Shown here: piece after piece, positions 36,489 through 48,940 of the stretch
How the letters are laid out: every line of letters starts with the position of its first letter
Numbering within the stretch: the stretch's first letter is position 1
Source of the DNA: Molanna angustata
Lineage: Eukaryota > Arthropoda > Insecta > Trichoptera > Molannidae
DNA: 64,000 nucleotides
NCBI GenBank assembly: GCA_963576475.1
Contig: OY754964.1
Location: 6,848,986-6,912,985 of the forward strand
Direction: 5' to 3'
The notes under the pieces: model-generated
Seen by the model: the letters and a program-made list of their open reading frames with translations, nothing else
The model's database searches: none
Told to the model about the DNA's origin: nothing
Program-made: the position numbers and the translations under genes

Positions 36489-36541
36489 ACTCCGTCGATT
36501 CCTCGACCGGTTTCGGAGAGCACATCTCCTTCATCTGGAGT
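36489..36541 (-). ncRNA. Three-helix junction motif, family D copy 2
   Basis: Fully paired by eye: helix I 36537-36541 with 36489-36493, helix II 36515-36519 with 36525-36529, and helix III 36494-36498 with 36503-36507. AGATGA and GAAA lie in the junction on the minus strand. The core lacks U4 of the hammerhead consensus. Transcription is unknown. Confidence 0.4.
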
Positions 36542-36603
36542 TCACTTACAAACTAACTGTCAGGTGTACGGGGTGGGGGAGGGTTACTGGAGGGGGTTAC
36601 GTT

Positions 36604-37019
36604 GCATTATTACTATGAATATATTTAGATGACATTGGAAAGATGTTTTAAATTCTGCTACCTGCGATATTTGTATTATTATTATTTATATTACATTTTT
36701 GGTTTATTGCTTTTCTTATCTCCAAATTATCAAAACTGTTAAGTACCTACCCGTTAATCCTGCCTTATTAGAATGTTATATTTTTATACGTGAGCTATTG
36801 TCAAAACTATGTCCGATTTCAATTATGTGGTTTGCAAATTTACTGAAGTATGTATTTTTAAACAACGTAGGTGCTGTTTTACTCTAGTAAAATTATTTAA
36901 TGTGAGATATGTGAGTGAAAGTGATAGCATGTCTGTGTGTGTATAAAGTGTTTGAATGGGCGCGTGGCGCGGCATTCTGCGTTTCGCCGTTTATAGTAGT
37001 ACCTCCGTATAATTGTATA
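36604..37019. other. No recognised gene; family D flank
   Basis: 36604-36675 parallels 36291-36355 (gacattggaaagatgtttta, gatatttgtatt), showing two copies of a family D flank. The rest, including a GC-richer patch near 36960-36990, is unassigned. Confidence 0.4.
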
Positions 37020-37118
37020 TTGTATTGAACTTGATATTATATTGTATTGACCTTGATATTATATTGTATTGACCTTGATATTATATTGTATTGACCTTGA
37101 TATTATATTGTATTGAAC
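37020..37118 (+). repeat. 22-bp minisatellite, about 5 copies
   Basis: The ttgtattgaccttgatatta-type unit repeats at 22-bp intervals (37021, 37043, 37065, 37087, 37109). The first and last units carry the same GAAC variant. Confidence 0.85.
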
Positions 37119-37616
37119 GTGTTGTAAAATAAAGTGTAAAAGAAAAGACATCTTTTACTTGCACCATATAAGAGTTCCACCCCAGCTATTCTAAGTGTAC
37201 TAGGACACTGTATTTAAAGTGCATTAATTTTTGATATTATAATTAAATATGGCACAACAATTAAGTTTTCAAAATAATTATAATATTAAAGTAGTGTTAG
37301 TTGATTTAAAATCCGTATTTTCTTTATAAAATAAAAATTGTATAATGTTTTTATTTGCTGTATTTATGTAAATAGCTACTAAGTAACATTAAGATAAACA
37401 ACACATTTTGTATATTTGTATTTTCAAAGCAAAATGGTCTGTTTTAAAAAATATATTTGGAGAAAAATATACGTTGTGTTTTTATTTACAAAAAAAATAT
37501 TTGCAGGTATTGAAAACATCGCCTCTCCTTTTAATAATCGTTTTCCGTTATTTTGTTTAATAAACGTGTGATTGGATTAATTTTTATGGAAAATAAATAT
37601 TTCGTTATTTATTTGT
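37119..37616. other. No recognised gene
   Basis: An AATAAAGTG string and cttttacttgcacca near 37130-37165 could belong to an LTR end, but no partner was seen. Confidence 0.35.
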
Positions 37617-38244
37617 TAAATAATAATAATAATAATCAAATTTATATAGCGCCGTTTTATGATATCAAGACCATTCCAAGGGCGCTCTCACTTAGTTGTT
37701 GGCTCTGCGAAACAAAGAAGTCTTAAGTAATTTACTGAAGGTCCCAAGAACGTCAGAAGGCAATTTATTCCACTTAATGGGTCCGTTTACACGATCATAG
37801 TAGGCCGCTTTATTGGCTCTATCCAATTCCCTTAAATAATTTATACTTTGTGATTCTGATGATCTCAATGTTAAACGTCTTTGTGATGGTGTATTCCTTT
37901 GACATAGTTCTTGAATGTAGTGCGGAGCCAAGTCATGCAGAGCTTTGAAGACCATCAAGCACACTTTATAGTCTATTCGCTCTGGGCATCTCAACCAGTG
38001 CAGCTCGTTAAGGAGAGGCGTTATGTGGCATCTTTTGTCAGCCCCATAGATAAGCCTCGCAGCTGCGTTAAACACCAGTTGTAATCTGTTAAGTTGACAC
38101 TTGGGCAGACCAGCATATATAGCGTTACAGTAATCCAACCTAGACACAACAAATGAGTTAATTAGTGTCTTTGCCTCATTTTGGGCAAGCTTTGGCGGAT
38201 ACCTTTAAGCTGCCTCAGATGGAAGAAACATGAGCTAACAGTTT
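37617..38244 (-). pseudogene. L2/CR1-like retrotransposon 3' end
   Basis: Minus-strand translation from 38244 gives SSCFFHLRQLKGIRQSLP. After a one-base frameshift near 38185 it gives EAKTLINSFVVSRLDYCNAI and on to AARLIYGAD, HITPLLNELHWL, YKVCLMVFKALHDLAPHYIQ and NKLPSDVLGTFSKLLKTSLF. This block order is the thumb and C-terminus of CR1/L2-type reverse transcriptases. The 3' UTR has the typical ggcgctatataaatttgatt string and an (ATT)n tail at 37617-37640. Catalytic motifs are absent. Shorter relatives lie at 54778-55138 and 58576-58936. Confidence 0.8.
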
Positions 38245-38964
38245 TAGAAATATACCACTTAAATAACGAAAGATATCTTCATTTTTTTATTTAAAAAAAA
38301 TTGCTTTTTTCTAAATTTTCTCAAGTCAATAGCATTCATACCCCTTTACTGCGTCTTCTGTAACAATTGATCGTGGAGTTATTGCATGAAAAGTATTGGC
38401 ATTTTACGTGAATGCTGAATTCATGAAAGAAGAAAATATCCCAAGAGCACAAAGAATATATAATTTCAAAAACACCAATATAAGGTTCTGAATATTTGAG
38501 AAGTGTATTTTTTTCAATTTGGGTAGTGATTTGTGGGTGTTTCAAGGGAAATTTCTTTATGTATTTTGTTATTTTTCTTTTAGAGTGGTTATCCTTGGAT
38601 GAACATTTTCGTGGCACGCCATTATGTAGCTAAGATCAGTCTATTGTTATCAATGATTCCACACGATTTCACAACGACCTTTCGTATCAATATCGCCCAA
38701 AGTCTCAAGAACTGAAAGTGAAAAACTCTTTTGGTGATTTTGAACGTACCTACATAATACCGATGTTTCTATGCATAACTCCGCAGTAACTGGGAAATAT
38801 TTACCTAATAATGTTGTAACATAAATAATGTTGCATATTTTTTAATATGGAGGCCATTTTAAAATCTTTGTTATAACAAAGATTGATTTTTAATAATTTA
38901 CATAAAAAATACATTTTTTGGCTAAATTTAAAAAACAAATGAATATGTCCTTGTTAAACGGAGT
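38245..38964. other. No recognised gene
   Basis: A 93-codon minus frame (38336-38617) shows no domain. A SINE B tail scrap (gaatatgtccttgttaaac) is at 38940-38959. Confidence 0.4.
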
Positions 38965-39430
38965 AAAACATTTAATGTGTCTGTGTGTGTGTGTGTCCGT
39001 TCCCAATTTCAAAATATATAGTTAGTTACAGGCCTACAAAATTTTATACTCAGTATTTGAAATTTCGTTTCAAATTCAAATTTTTATTAAAATTTAATTC
39101 AGTGACAATATCGTATCATACAATTTGTAAGGTAATGCACAATAATGTAAATACACAATATCTACGGGACTCAATAGTTTGATACTTAATCTCCAAACAT
39201 ACATACATACCATCATGCTGTTTTCATATTCTGGGTAGGAAAAAATAGACTGACCTCCATACAATCCTATCTGGACATACATACCTATGTACATGTTTTG
39301 TATTATAGAAAACAAAATATTTTTATGTACTCAATAATTTGGATTTAAGGGTTTATAGTTTGGTACGTATTCTTCAATATTATTACTATCACCATCGACA
39401 GTTGGTCTCATGTGTTACATGCAACTAGTT
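38965..39430 (+). mobile_element. Interspersed repeat family C, partial
   Basis: Begins with a short (GT)n array and continues to the terminal catgtgttacatgcaactag block. An internal segment of about 300 bases, present in full copies, is deleted. Confidence 0.7.
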
Positions 39431-39674
39431 TATTCAATACATTTAGCGTGCATAAGAACGTGCATAGTATTTTCACGTCAAATGGAAATTTTTCATAAAG
39501 TTATATGGACGTGCTGAAGTTTTTCCTTTAGACGCGGTGTTACGAAGTGGTTTCTGGGTTTGACATACATAAAAGTTGATCTTTTATAACTCTGTAGTCA
39601 GAATAACTTATTTTATAAATAGAATTTCATAATATTATATCGAGGAACAAGCAATCATAATTGAACGACAGTTT

Positions 39675-40440
39675 TTTTTTAATATGAACGAAGTTGGTAT
39701 ATTATAGGAAAACTTACAGGGCTAAATACTTATTATAAGCTGGTTTACATGATAACTTTATGCCCTTGCACAAATTCACCAATTTTGCCTTTTTATTGAG
39801 TTCATTATCATTCCAATTTTTGAAAGTCTAGGGCTACGTTCACAATGAACAACCGAGTGCACTTAGTGACGCTCTAAGCCGTTCATAATGACCGGAAACA
39901 GACGCTCGAATGACACTCTGTGGCGTTCAAATTGAACGTTGAGTGTACGCACCAAACGATCGGTAAAATTGGGTGAAAAACGCTTTGACAGTTATAATAT
40001 CTGGTGACTTCTATTTTATCTGTGAAATGATGTATTCTATTTGTTTCTGTAGTATCTATTATGTCAGTTGACATTATTTATTAAGACAATTATGCATTCA
40101 TAAATAGGTTAATTTATAAAAATATCATTCAAAAATTACCAGTTAAAGGTAATTAATTTAGATCATAATTTCAGATTGAAACGCCGCTCGAAAGCGTTCA
40201 GTGAGATTGGTGTGAAAAACGCCATAATCTGCAACTTCAGGTACATTCGACGACCGACGTCGAGCGTTGTATCTGAACGCAGCCCTGTGTATGTTATTTA
40301 TCAAAATCCTTTCACTTGAGAATACATTGAAAAAGACAAGAAACTTTTTTTTACGACATCTATTGAGAAGTTGGTATATACAGGCAAAACGGGCAAAAAA
40401 CGGGTCCAATGTTTCTCATACGCAACTGTAAAAATATTTG
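39675..40440 (+). mobile_element. MITE family M copy split by a nested insertion
   Basis: 39675-39829 carries the left half (acgaagttggtatattatag, gcctttttattgagttc) and 40287-40440 the right half (cacttgagaataca, acgacatctattgag). The two resume in register on either side of the element at 39830-40286. Confidence 0.65.
39830..40286. mobile_element. Nested TIR element, 457 bp
   Basis: Ends are imperfect inverted repeats AGGGCTACGTTCA and TGAACGCAGCCCT, with further cgttca-type repeats inside both ends. It interrupts a MITE M. A clear target duplication could not be read. No transposase frame is present; an 83-codon minus frame at 40158-40409 straddles the right end. Confidence 0.6.
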
Positions 40441-40489
40441 ATCTATCAGATTTTGTTAGAAGAAGCAGTATTAATATGGATTATGATAG

Positions 40490-40705
40490 ATGAGACGATG
40501 CATGAAAGCAGATGAAACGAAGGATGTGTGCCAAGGTTGAAAATTGTGGCGTACGATTCTCTTCGTTAATGGGATATGTGTGTAACCTTTATATATACCT
40601 ATGTTTCTTAGGATCAATACTTATTTCTCATTTGCCGTTCTGCTTACAAACGAGTTATACGGTATCTTTAAGGTAGGAAAAAACGAGCGCCACACACTTC
40701 TTTAT
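40490..40705. repeat. Family L repeats in both orientations
   Basis: 40490-40580 (+) matches 22040-22130. 40670-40705 (-) holds cgagcgccacacacttcttt. Together they look like the two ends of a decayed element. Confidence 0.45.
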
Positions 40706-41459
40706 TTCCATTCATACATTCTTCGTTCACCCACATTCTACACCATCTGATAAATGGTCGTCTGTTATTGGAACTTCTTGCATTTCTTGTGGAATATTGT
40801 TAACATTATTGTGCAGAATTTATCTTAGGCGACCTCTACCTTTCCTTTTTATGTGTTTAACCAATCTTCTTCTCTTAAATTTCGATAAAGTGTGAGGTAA
40901 CCATTGACAGGAGTCCGGGTGTGCATATAAAGGGAAGCATGATACAGCCCATAAGATAAAAAAAATAGTAATCTTAAATCACCGTAAAACAAAATCATTT
41001 TGATGGTATAAATCTGTCATAATTTTGGATGAGATATATAAAAAAACAACGCATAAACGCACACATCCTGAATCGTTAAAATGTTTTTAGTTCAATAAGC
41101 AGCAAAAAAGACCATAATATAGTAGGTACAATAAAGCTTTATTATGATAAAATTTTACTTTGCAACACTCAACAGTTATTTTAGAGCGGAAAATTTCATT
41201 TTCGTAATATTTCATTTTAAAGCTTAAAACATAAGAAACTAGCATTTAGGAAATAACATTTTTACTCCTCACTACGCCAAAGGGATATCGTGGAAAATTG
41301 TGAATTCGCATTTTTTTGATATTTTTTTTATATTTTTTTTAATATTTTTTATATAACTTACTAGTATCATGATGATATTGTATTCTGAAAGTTTCATTAC
41401 AATATATCTGTACGTCGAAATCTTTGAAATGTACGGCGTGTTCACTCTACATAAACTGG
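40706..41459. other. No recognised gene; degenerate family N trace
   Basis: Around 40895-40955 a gtccgggtgtgcatataaag segment recalls family N. The remainder is AT-rich. Confidence 0.4.
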
Positions 41460-41760
41460 GTAAGCGAAAATACAACATGCAACAATAACATAGTTCAGCA
41501 ATGAGGTTCACCACCCATTCTGAATGTAGTACCTTTTTAGGTGAGACGAGACTGGTGTGTGGGTATACACAGATTTGTTGTGCTCCCTTTTATAAGGCAA
41601 TGCACACCCGCACACCTTTCGCTGGTTACCCCACATTGTTGGATATGCCGTGATGATATGAATGAATGAATGAATGTGTTGATTCTTCTTTAACGCTAAT
41701 GCACACCCGCATACCTTTCGCTGGTTACCCCACATTATGGGATTATGTCGTGATGGTATG
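41460..41760 (-). repeat. Interspersed repeat family N, 1.5 copies
   Basis: A minus-strand copy of 5643-5912 (41460-41660), an ATGA/AATG tetranucleotide stretch, then a second partial copy of its distal end (41695-41760). Confidence 0.7.
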
Positions 41761-42364
41761 AATGAATGAGTGTGTTCATTCTACTTTGACGCTAAGGTTT
41801 TAGGCTCATTCTCATTCGATGCTAAAGTACTTATTAGATTCTTTTCAAATTTTGCAAATTTGTTTATCTAGTTATCCCTAAGGCCCCATTAGATTTTGAA
41901 ATATATATCAAATATATCCGTTAAAATTCTGTAATTACAATGAAATATGACAAGAAAAAAAAACACTAATTTATAGTAATATGTCGATATTAAGTACGCA
42001 GTTAATTGCTTACTTTTTATTTAAAATAAATACGTTCGAAATCTCAAGACTCTTGCATTAAGTCTTGCAAAGCCTGGTCTTGGTCGTAGACTTTTGCTCA
42101 TAACTAAAATCGGTAGACACAATGTTCATATAAGGTCAAATATTTTCCTAATCAAAAGGGATTGGAAATATTCGTCTACTTGAAAAGATTTTGTCGATTT
42201 AACGATCATGTCAACTACATCATCCATATTAATAAATACGTATATTTCATAGCCACATGTCCGTAAATATAATATTGGTTAATAAAAAAATACAAAAAGA
42301 TAATATTTTCCTTGCTTATGCGTAAAACTTCTTATTCTGTGAGAAATACACCGAAATTTACAAG
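41761..42364. other. No recognised gene
   Basis: AT-rich; nothing supported. Confidence 0.4.
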
Positions 42365-42440
42365 GTGCACACAGCTAAATTCTGCGATAGAACATTTGCT
42401 ATTGCAGGCCCATATGGATGGAATAGGCTCCCACCAGGGG
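42365..42440 (+). pseudogene. Reverse transcriptase C-terminal scrap
   Basis: 25 codons read VHTAKFCDRTFAIAGPYGWN and RLPPG. The DR-F-I-GP--WN-LP signature is the last conserved block of CR1/L2-like reverse transcriptases. Nothing else of the element is preserved. Confidence 0.6.
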
Positions 42441-42525
42441 CTTACCTAGAACCTTCGGACTAGGCAAACCCTGAACAAAAATTGGGAAATGTCGAAAATT
42501 TAACTATTATTATATTTATTTATTT

Positions 42526-42738
42526 AATTTTGTTTCTCGGGCAACTAACAGGTACTATGTCAAATATTAATTAACACGCACCCAATAACAAGTTGCCACA
42601 TTCTGGAGACTTACGATATTAATCGTCTCACAGATCCAGACTGAAAACACAATTAAAAACTGTGTCTCCGCCGGGAATCGAACCCGGGACCTTTGGCTCA
42701 GCAGTCAGATATCTAACCAACTGAGCCACGAAGGCCGA
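42526..42738 (-). repeat. SINE family A, complete copy
   Basis: Minus-strand head with TGGCTCAGTTGG and GGTTCGATTCCCGG (about 42665-42738) and full body down to the gcttctcgggcaa-type end. Confidence 0.85.
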
Positions 42739-42868
42739 CATTTAGCATCGTTGTTCATTTGAGTGGCCATAAAAATATTTTATAATCCCTTACCAAACGA
42801 ATATTTACATTTCTGGTCCTGTCAAACATCGTATCTACATACAGTTCAAATTTTAATAGTTTTTTTCC

Positions 42869-42909
42869 ATAGGCAAGCCAAGATTTTCGGCTTCTATAAG
42901 AAATTCCGC
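42869..42909 (-). repeat. 41-bp segment shared with the tandem duplication
   Basis: On the minus strand it matches 56477-56519 and 60275-60317 with about five differences (cttatagaagc, cttggcttgcctat). An 80-codon minus frame at 42755-42997 spans it. The shared peptide is YRSRK-WLAY. Confidence 0.5.
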
Positions 42910-42997
42910 TACTGGGCCTCCCACATATCTTCAGACACTCCTCTTTCGCCAAATCAGCAAAGCTAAATTTCAACGCCTTTGAGGTGAGATGATTCAA

Positions 42998-43635
42998 CTT
43001 TATAAACGATTCATTTTGTTCATATCACTCATATCTATGAAAGAGAAATAAAAAATATAAACAGGCTATATTGATTGCATCAAAGCAGGAGTATTTCAAA
43101 ATGTCGCGGTAGAATTTAAACGCCTGTACGATCTTTACGAAGAACGGGCGCATCGCGTCGTTATAAAATAATAATATTACAGTTTTGTTTTTGTCTGAAT
43201 TTCTTTTGGAAAAAGTTTTCTTTTTCTGGCCAATTGAATCGATTCAAAACGAAAAAAACCTTTTTTTACTTTCTCCTTCGAATTTATTGCGTTATGTCTG
43301 GTTGACCTTTTTATGTCGGTCAAAACGTTGTATTTGTATTATTCGTAATAATATCTGTTTGCGTTATTTATGAATTAAATATCGTTTTAAATTATTTATT
43401 TATTTTATTTATTATTTGTACCTACCTGTTCTAGGGCTAACAAAGAATGGTTTGATTACATAATATAGTATTGTTATGGGAAGATTAAAGGGAAGAATTT
43501 TATAAATAATTTTGTAAAAAAAAAATTGACACTTTTTTTGATGTCGAAACCTAACCACAGTGATGAATTTTCATTTTTAGACAGACATTTTTTTTTTTTG
43601 CAAAACGGCGCAGTAGAATACGAAGATTTTATGTA
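42998..43635. other. No recognised gene
   Basis: AT-rich; no support for the 62-codon frame at 43185-43373. Confidence 0.4.
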
Positions 43636-43833
43636 GCTTCTCGGGCTATGTCAAATAATTATTTATCACGCACCCAATAACAGGTTGCCATATTCTGGAG
43701 ACTTGCGATATTTATCGTCTAACAGATCCAGACTGAAAACACAATTAAAAATTGTGTCTCCACTGGGAATCGAACCCGGGACCCTTGGATCAGCAGTCAG
43801 ATACCTAACCAACTGAGCAACGAAGGCCGATAT
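43636..43833 (-). repeat. SINE family A copy
   Basis: Head near 43755-43833, body to cttctcgggctatgtcaaat. A short deletion removes the acaggtacta block. Confidence 0.8.
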
Positions 43834-43879
43834 ATATCATATAGGTATAGGTATTAGATAATAACATCAATCAACCGCG

Positions 43880-43945
43880 TGTCAACCGCTTTTGAGTATT
43901 TTTATGTCAACTAGTTTCGGAGATGTAACCGCTCCTTCGTCCGGA
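43880..43945 (-). repeat. Penelope-like terminal hairpin motif (family F)
   Basis: The minus strand reads CCGGACGAAGGAG, a 9-base loop, CTCCGAAACTAG and an AT-rich extension. It has the same hairpin-then-GAAAC design as modules A, B and D. A fragment recurs at 830-862. Confidence 0.5.
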
Positions 43946-43984
43946 CAGACTTATACTAAACTTAATATGTAGGTACGTATAAAA

Positions 43985-44330
43985 GGTGTGCATTAAATTA
44001 TCGGTTAAAAAGGCAGTATACACTACACAATATCTACGGGGACTCAATAGTTTGATACTTAATCTCCAAACATTAAGTATCAAACTATTGAGTCCCCGGG
44101 TTATGGAGGGGACTCTTTTTCCTATTCCGGGTAGGAAAAAGAGTCCCCTCCATACTATTCTATCCAAACATACATACATAGCTACATGTTTTATATAGAA
44201 AACAAAATATCTTAAAAAGTTTATAAATTTGTGTTTGTGTTTATAGTTTGGTACGTATTCTTCAATTATACATACAATCGCCATCGACAGTTGGATCTCA
44301 CGTGTTACATGCAACTAGTATATTATAATT
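43985..44330 (+). mobile_element. Interspersed repeat family C, 3' part with two hairpins
   Basis: The right part follows family C to its terminal block. Within it two perfect hairpins interrupt the normal order: 44038-44097 (26-bp stem, 8-base loop) and 44103-44153 (22-bp stem, 7-base loop). Confidence 0.7.
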
Positions 44331-44664
44331 AATTTTGCTATATGTAGGTATTTGTAAATATTTTCAGCAGTTCATTGTATATTATATTCGTATTTGATTG
44401 AAAAAAAAACATTGTTATATTTTATTTATTATAAACATGATGTTCTATTGAAGAATGATCTATTTGGGAACACAATTGGTTGCTAAGTCATATAGGAAAA
44501 AGAAGATGGAAGATATGTTTACCTGAAGATAATTTTAACACTCTCAGAAATAAAAAACCAATCAATATCTTTCACAGATTTAAAAACGTATTGCAGTGTT
44601 TTATCACATTTACAATTTCAACGAAATGATTTTTTTTATCAAAAAAACATCTCCTTGTTAAGCA
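44331..44664. other. No recognised gene
   Basis: AT-rich; nothing supported. Confidence 0.4.
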
Positions 44665-44765
44665 TTACTCGCGAGTTTGAATCCTGCCACGACCAGATTT
44701 GTTTACCTTTGGCACAAACAGTTGATTAATTTAGGGAATGTATGTACATGTACCTACTTGTAAAA
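44665..44765 (+). repeat. SINE family B, 5'-truncated
   Basis: Starts inside the tRNA-like head (cgagtttgaatcctgcc) and continues with the family B body (ttagggaatgtatgtacatg). Confidence 0.65.
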
Positions 44766-44988
44766 CACTCAACAAACGGAATCATTAGATATCAAATAAA
44801 TAAAAAAAATGGATTCGTAATTGTTGAATTACAATGAGTAAAATATGTATTTCAGTTTTTATCCTTGTAACAATCATTATTTTATGCGACTGCTTCTTCT
44901 TCAGCAAGGAATTGTATTCATAATATTATACTTTAATTTTTGCTGTTCAAGTTATTCTAAAAGAGCGTTTTTCTTTTATTTATTTTAA

Positions 44989-45045
44989 TAATAAGATTTT
45001 ATTCCAGTCCGCGAGCAGGAGGTTGCAATGCTACACAAACCAATC
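44989..45045 (+). repeat. Short repeat shared with 34600-34650
   Basis: gattttattccagtccgcga and gcaggaggttgcaatgctac parallel the 34600 copy. Class unknown. Confidence 0.55.
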
Positions 45046-45543
45046 TTTTACGTACCTATAAAATTTTAATAAACATATATTATATATTAATTTACATATG
45101 CATATTACACGGAAGATTTTTTATTATGTAATTATAAATAACTCGATTATACGGATATATTTAAGAGGACATATAAACCTATACACCCAATTCGAAATCT
45201 CAAATACAACCATAAATATTTTAAACATTTCAGTAGTGAATTTTATTCCCATAATTTTAAAATTCAGCATAAATTCCCTCAAAAAATATCCCATTTTACA
45301 GGATTTTTTATAAATTACTATGTGTCGTAGAGAAATAAATCTTTTTTCTACTTAAAGCGTGCATATATTTTTTTTATCTTTATCTTAGTCTTATGTCTCT
45401 TGGTTTTTTTTTAACTTTGATTATTTAGTTGATGTACATATTATATAATTTTGTTACACTTTGTAATCTACTTGGTTGTAGGATATTGCCTAATGGCAAC
45501 AGAGTGTATTTTATTTAAATGAAATAAAACACAACTTTGTGTA
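45046..45543. other. No gene; family G tail trace
   Basis: 45470-45500 contains ggatattgcctaatggcaac, a family G 3' tail trace. The rest is AT-rich. Confidence 0.4.
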
Positions 45544-45650
45544 CACCACTACAATTATAACTTAAATTCAATTGAATAAAAATTCCTCTACATGTTACGA
45601 GAGCAAAGTTCCCTTCCTCAGGAGGATACAAAGTATACTAAAATAAATAT

Positions 45651-45963
<313 letters not shown>

Positions 45964-46004
45964 TCTATATCTATATAAATAATCTATATCTATATATATC
46001 TATA

Positions 46005-46530
<526 letters not shown>

Positions 46531-46670
46531 TTAAAGCTTTCTTTACTTTAAGTCTAGATATTGTATATGTATTTTAGTTTACTTTGTATCCTCCTAAGGA
46601 AGGGAACATTATTCTCGTAATACGTAGAGGAATTTTTATTCAATTGAATAAAAGTTATAATTGTAGTGGC

Positions 46671-47464
46671 GTATATAATGTTATGTTTTATTTTATTAAT
46701 TAAATTCAAAATGATACCACAAAATAAAAAAATCAATCGTTTGTCGATGATGTGCATTATATTTGTTCATATTATGTACAAAAAGGTATATAATAAATAA
46801 ATAAAATCAATGTGAATGTTCGTGATGGTTTTTTCATTTCACGTCAGAATTGTTCTGATAATGCAAAAAAATCAACAAATTTTAAGTTTCCAATAGATTA
46901 AATCACGTATTAAAAAGTTGGAAAAATTGTCATCGTAAATCGGTATGTAAATTCTATTTACGATGACAATTGTAATTGTATTTTTGTTACTCGGGTTCTA
47001 GTGTAATAAAATCACGCTATAAATTTCTAGCACTGAAATACTCTCTATTCATACAATGAAATGTTTGTAAAAAAAAATTATTTGGTTTCGGCGAAGAAAA
47101 AGGTGTAGAAATTAATGCTTACACTACTGTTAATATTTGAATATTACATTGGTTTTATTTTAAACAACAATTTTCACCGATTATTGTCATTTTTAAGGTC
47201 GACGAGAATCTAAAGAAGTCTTCAAAAAACATTCCTCTTTGACCTTGGAAATTCAAAGAAGTGTCATTTAAAACGTTTGGTCGTTTATTTAAAATTAATT
47301 TATTATGTTATTAATATATTGAAAATTGACTTTGAAAAATGTTTTAAACTGTTAATTTAGTATACCTACCTAACTCAATTCTTTCAATTTTTGAAACTGT
47401 CCCTTCATGATAGAACTCAACTAGAATAATCAACTAGAATAAATTATGAAAAAAAATATATAAT
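46671..47464. other. No recognised gene
   Basis: AT-rich. A short inverted repeat (acgatgacaat near 46928-46975) is visible but unassigned. Confidence 0.4.
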
Positions 47465-47479
47465 TTTAAGTTTTAAGTT

Positions 47480-47575
47480 TATTCGATTTTTTCGCAAACG
47501 CATCTCACTATTCTGACGATGCTCAGCATTTAGCGATACCGGTGAAAGGGAGTCGCGTTTGCAAAAAAATAAATA
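47480..47575 (+). repeat. Short inverted-repeat element
   Basis: GCAAACGC (47494-47501) and GCGTTTGC (47555-47562) pair across a segment with TTCTGACGATGC, AGCATTTAGCGA and ACCGGTGAAAGG. It looks like a decayed hairpin of the GAAAC class. Confidence 0.35.
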
Positions 47576-47758
47576 GAACCTAAATTATATATTTTTTTAT
47601 AATACCTAACTTACATTTTTTAAATCACTTATTATGGGTGGGATTAGGTTAGGTTTATTCAAAATATTGTTAAGTTGGGTTAAGTTAGGTTTATTTAAAA
47701 TATGGTTAGGTTGACTTATTAATATAGTTAAAAATATTCGAAATTGATCATATAATAT

Positions 47759-47940
47759 GGGTCGTTGGCAGAGCGGTTAGCGCGCTGGGCTAAGCAATCC
47801 AGTGGCAGCGAGTTCGAATCCTGCCTTGACCGATTTCGTTCACCTATAGCACAAGCATTCATGCTTATTTTAGGGAACGTAGGAAGATGTATATGTACTT
47901 GTTTAACAAAGACATATTCAATATTTATAAAAAAAAATAT
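47759..47940 (+). repeat. SINE family B, complete copy
   Basis: Plus-strand tRNA-like head 47759-47835 (A box TGGCAGAGCGGTTAGCG, B box GAGTTCGAATCCTGCC), body with gggaacgtaggaagatgtat, and an A-rich end near 47930. The pol III boxes look intact. Confidence 0.85.
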
Positions 47941-48736
47941 TGTGTCATATATTTTACTCATAACGTTGAAAATTCGAGTGCTACTATAACTAAAATATAA
48001 TCGTGGATAAAGTTTTATTAAAACAAAAATATATTTTGTCATTGACCACTAATAAATCATTCGTGTTATATAATATTCTCATTTCTTTCCCTTGTCTATA
48101 TCGATTTCTGTTTTTGTATCATCTCTGTTTCACAAAAACTAAACAACAAAATAATGTTAGTGAGGATATTGTCTACTTAATAAAGCGCAGTGTCTGTCTG
48201 ACCTGTCAGTGTGCCCGTTGTATCGACGAAACTAAATATTTAGGAACTTGAATGGTTGTATTTGGATGGTTGTTTCTAGGAAGTATGCTTGTGCACCCAC
48301 TATTTAGTTATGTTAAAAAAAATATTTATTAAATATAACTCGCAAATTTTCGTTTCATTTATAATGTAGCAAAATGATTTTTTAAACCTTGATATTAAAA
48401 GTTATGAATTAAAGTTGTAGCCAAACATCTTGAACCTTTAGCCGAGATGGGGGGCGATTTACACGTAAACCAACGAAGCAAGATGTTTCGCCCAAATCAT
48501 AACAACCTACGCGATACGAATTTTGAAATTATCAATATAAAGATTGGTAATTTATCTGATAATTCACCCCAGTTCTCTTCTAGACGCTTGGCAACATTGC
48601 TGGTCATCTTCTTCCATTTACATTTTTATTTCTTCTCGATGTGAGGACTCAAATTTTCTCTTCGTAGATTGTTCCCGATTATTGAACAACGCAATTTCTT
48701 AGTGGACACGATAGTTTTAAAAGTAATCTTTTTGGT
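47941..48736. other. No recognised gene
   Basis: Short frames at 48003-48251 and 48447-48644 show no domain that I recognise. Confidence 0.4.
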
Positions 48737-48940
48737 TTTCACTTATCCGATTTGTCATCATGTCAGCTTTGTGATAACCCTGAACAGACTTCTGAGCATA
48801 TCCAATGGGAACGTACTGACTTCTCCGTGTCAAATTTCTGACGAGAACTGTACAGCGATATCCGAGGGAATTTCGTTAGACTCATTGGGCGTGCGGTCCT
48901 TCTAGCCACGAAGAGCAACTTCAGGGCTTACAAGACTTGA
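48737..48940 (+). pseudogene. Non-LTR retrotransposon C-terminus (RNase H/zinc-knuckle tail)
   Basis: One frame reads FHLSDLSSCQLCDNPEQTSE, HIQWERTDFSVSNF, an in-frame TGA, then RELYSDIRGNFVRLIGRAVL and LATKSNFRAYKT before the stop at 48938-48940. LS-S--C-LC---EQT-EH-- is the cysteine/histidine knuckle found behind the RNase H domain of I/R1/Loa-type retrotransposons. The last Cys is replaced. One stop, no upstream homology visible. Confidence 0.6.

Noticed and set aside
36881..37200. LTR retrotransposon end
   Set aside because: AATAAA and a possible primer-binding-like string are present, but no matching second LTR, no TG..CA ends and no gag-pol frame are seen.
47480..47575. Fourth hammerhead-like junction
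   Set aside because: A CTGACGA string and a GTGAAA string occur but helices II and III do not pair convincingly; kept only as an inverted repeat.
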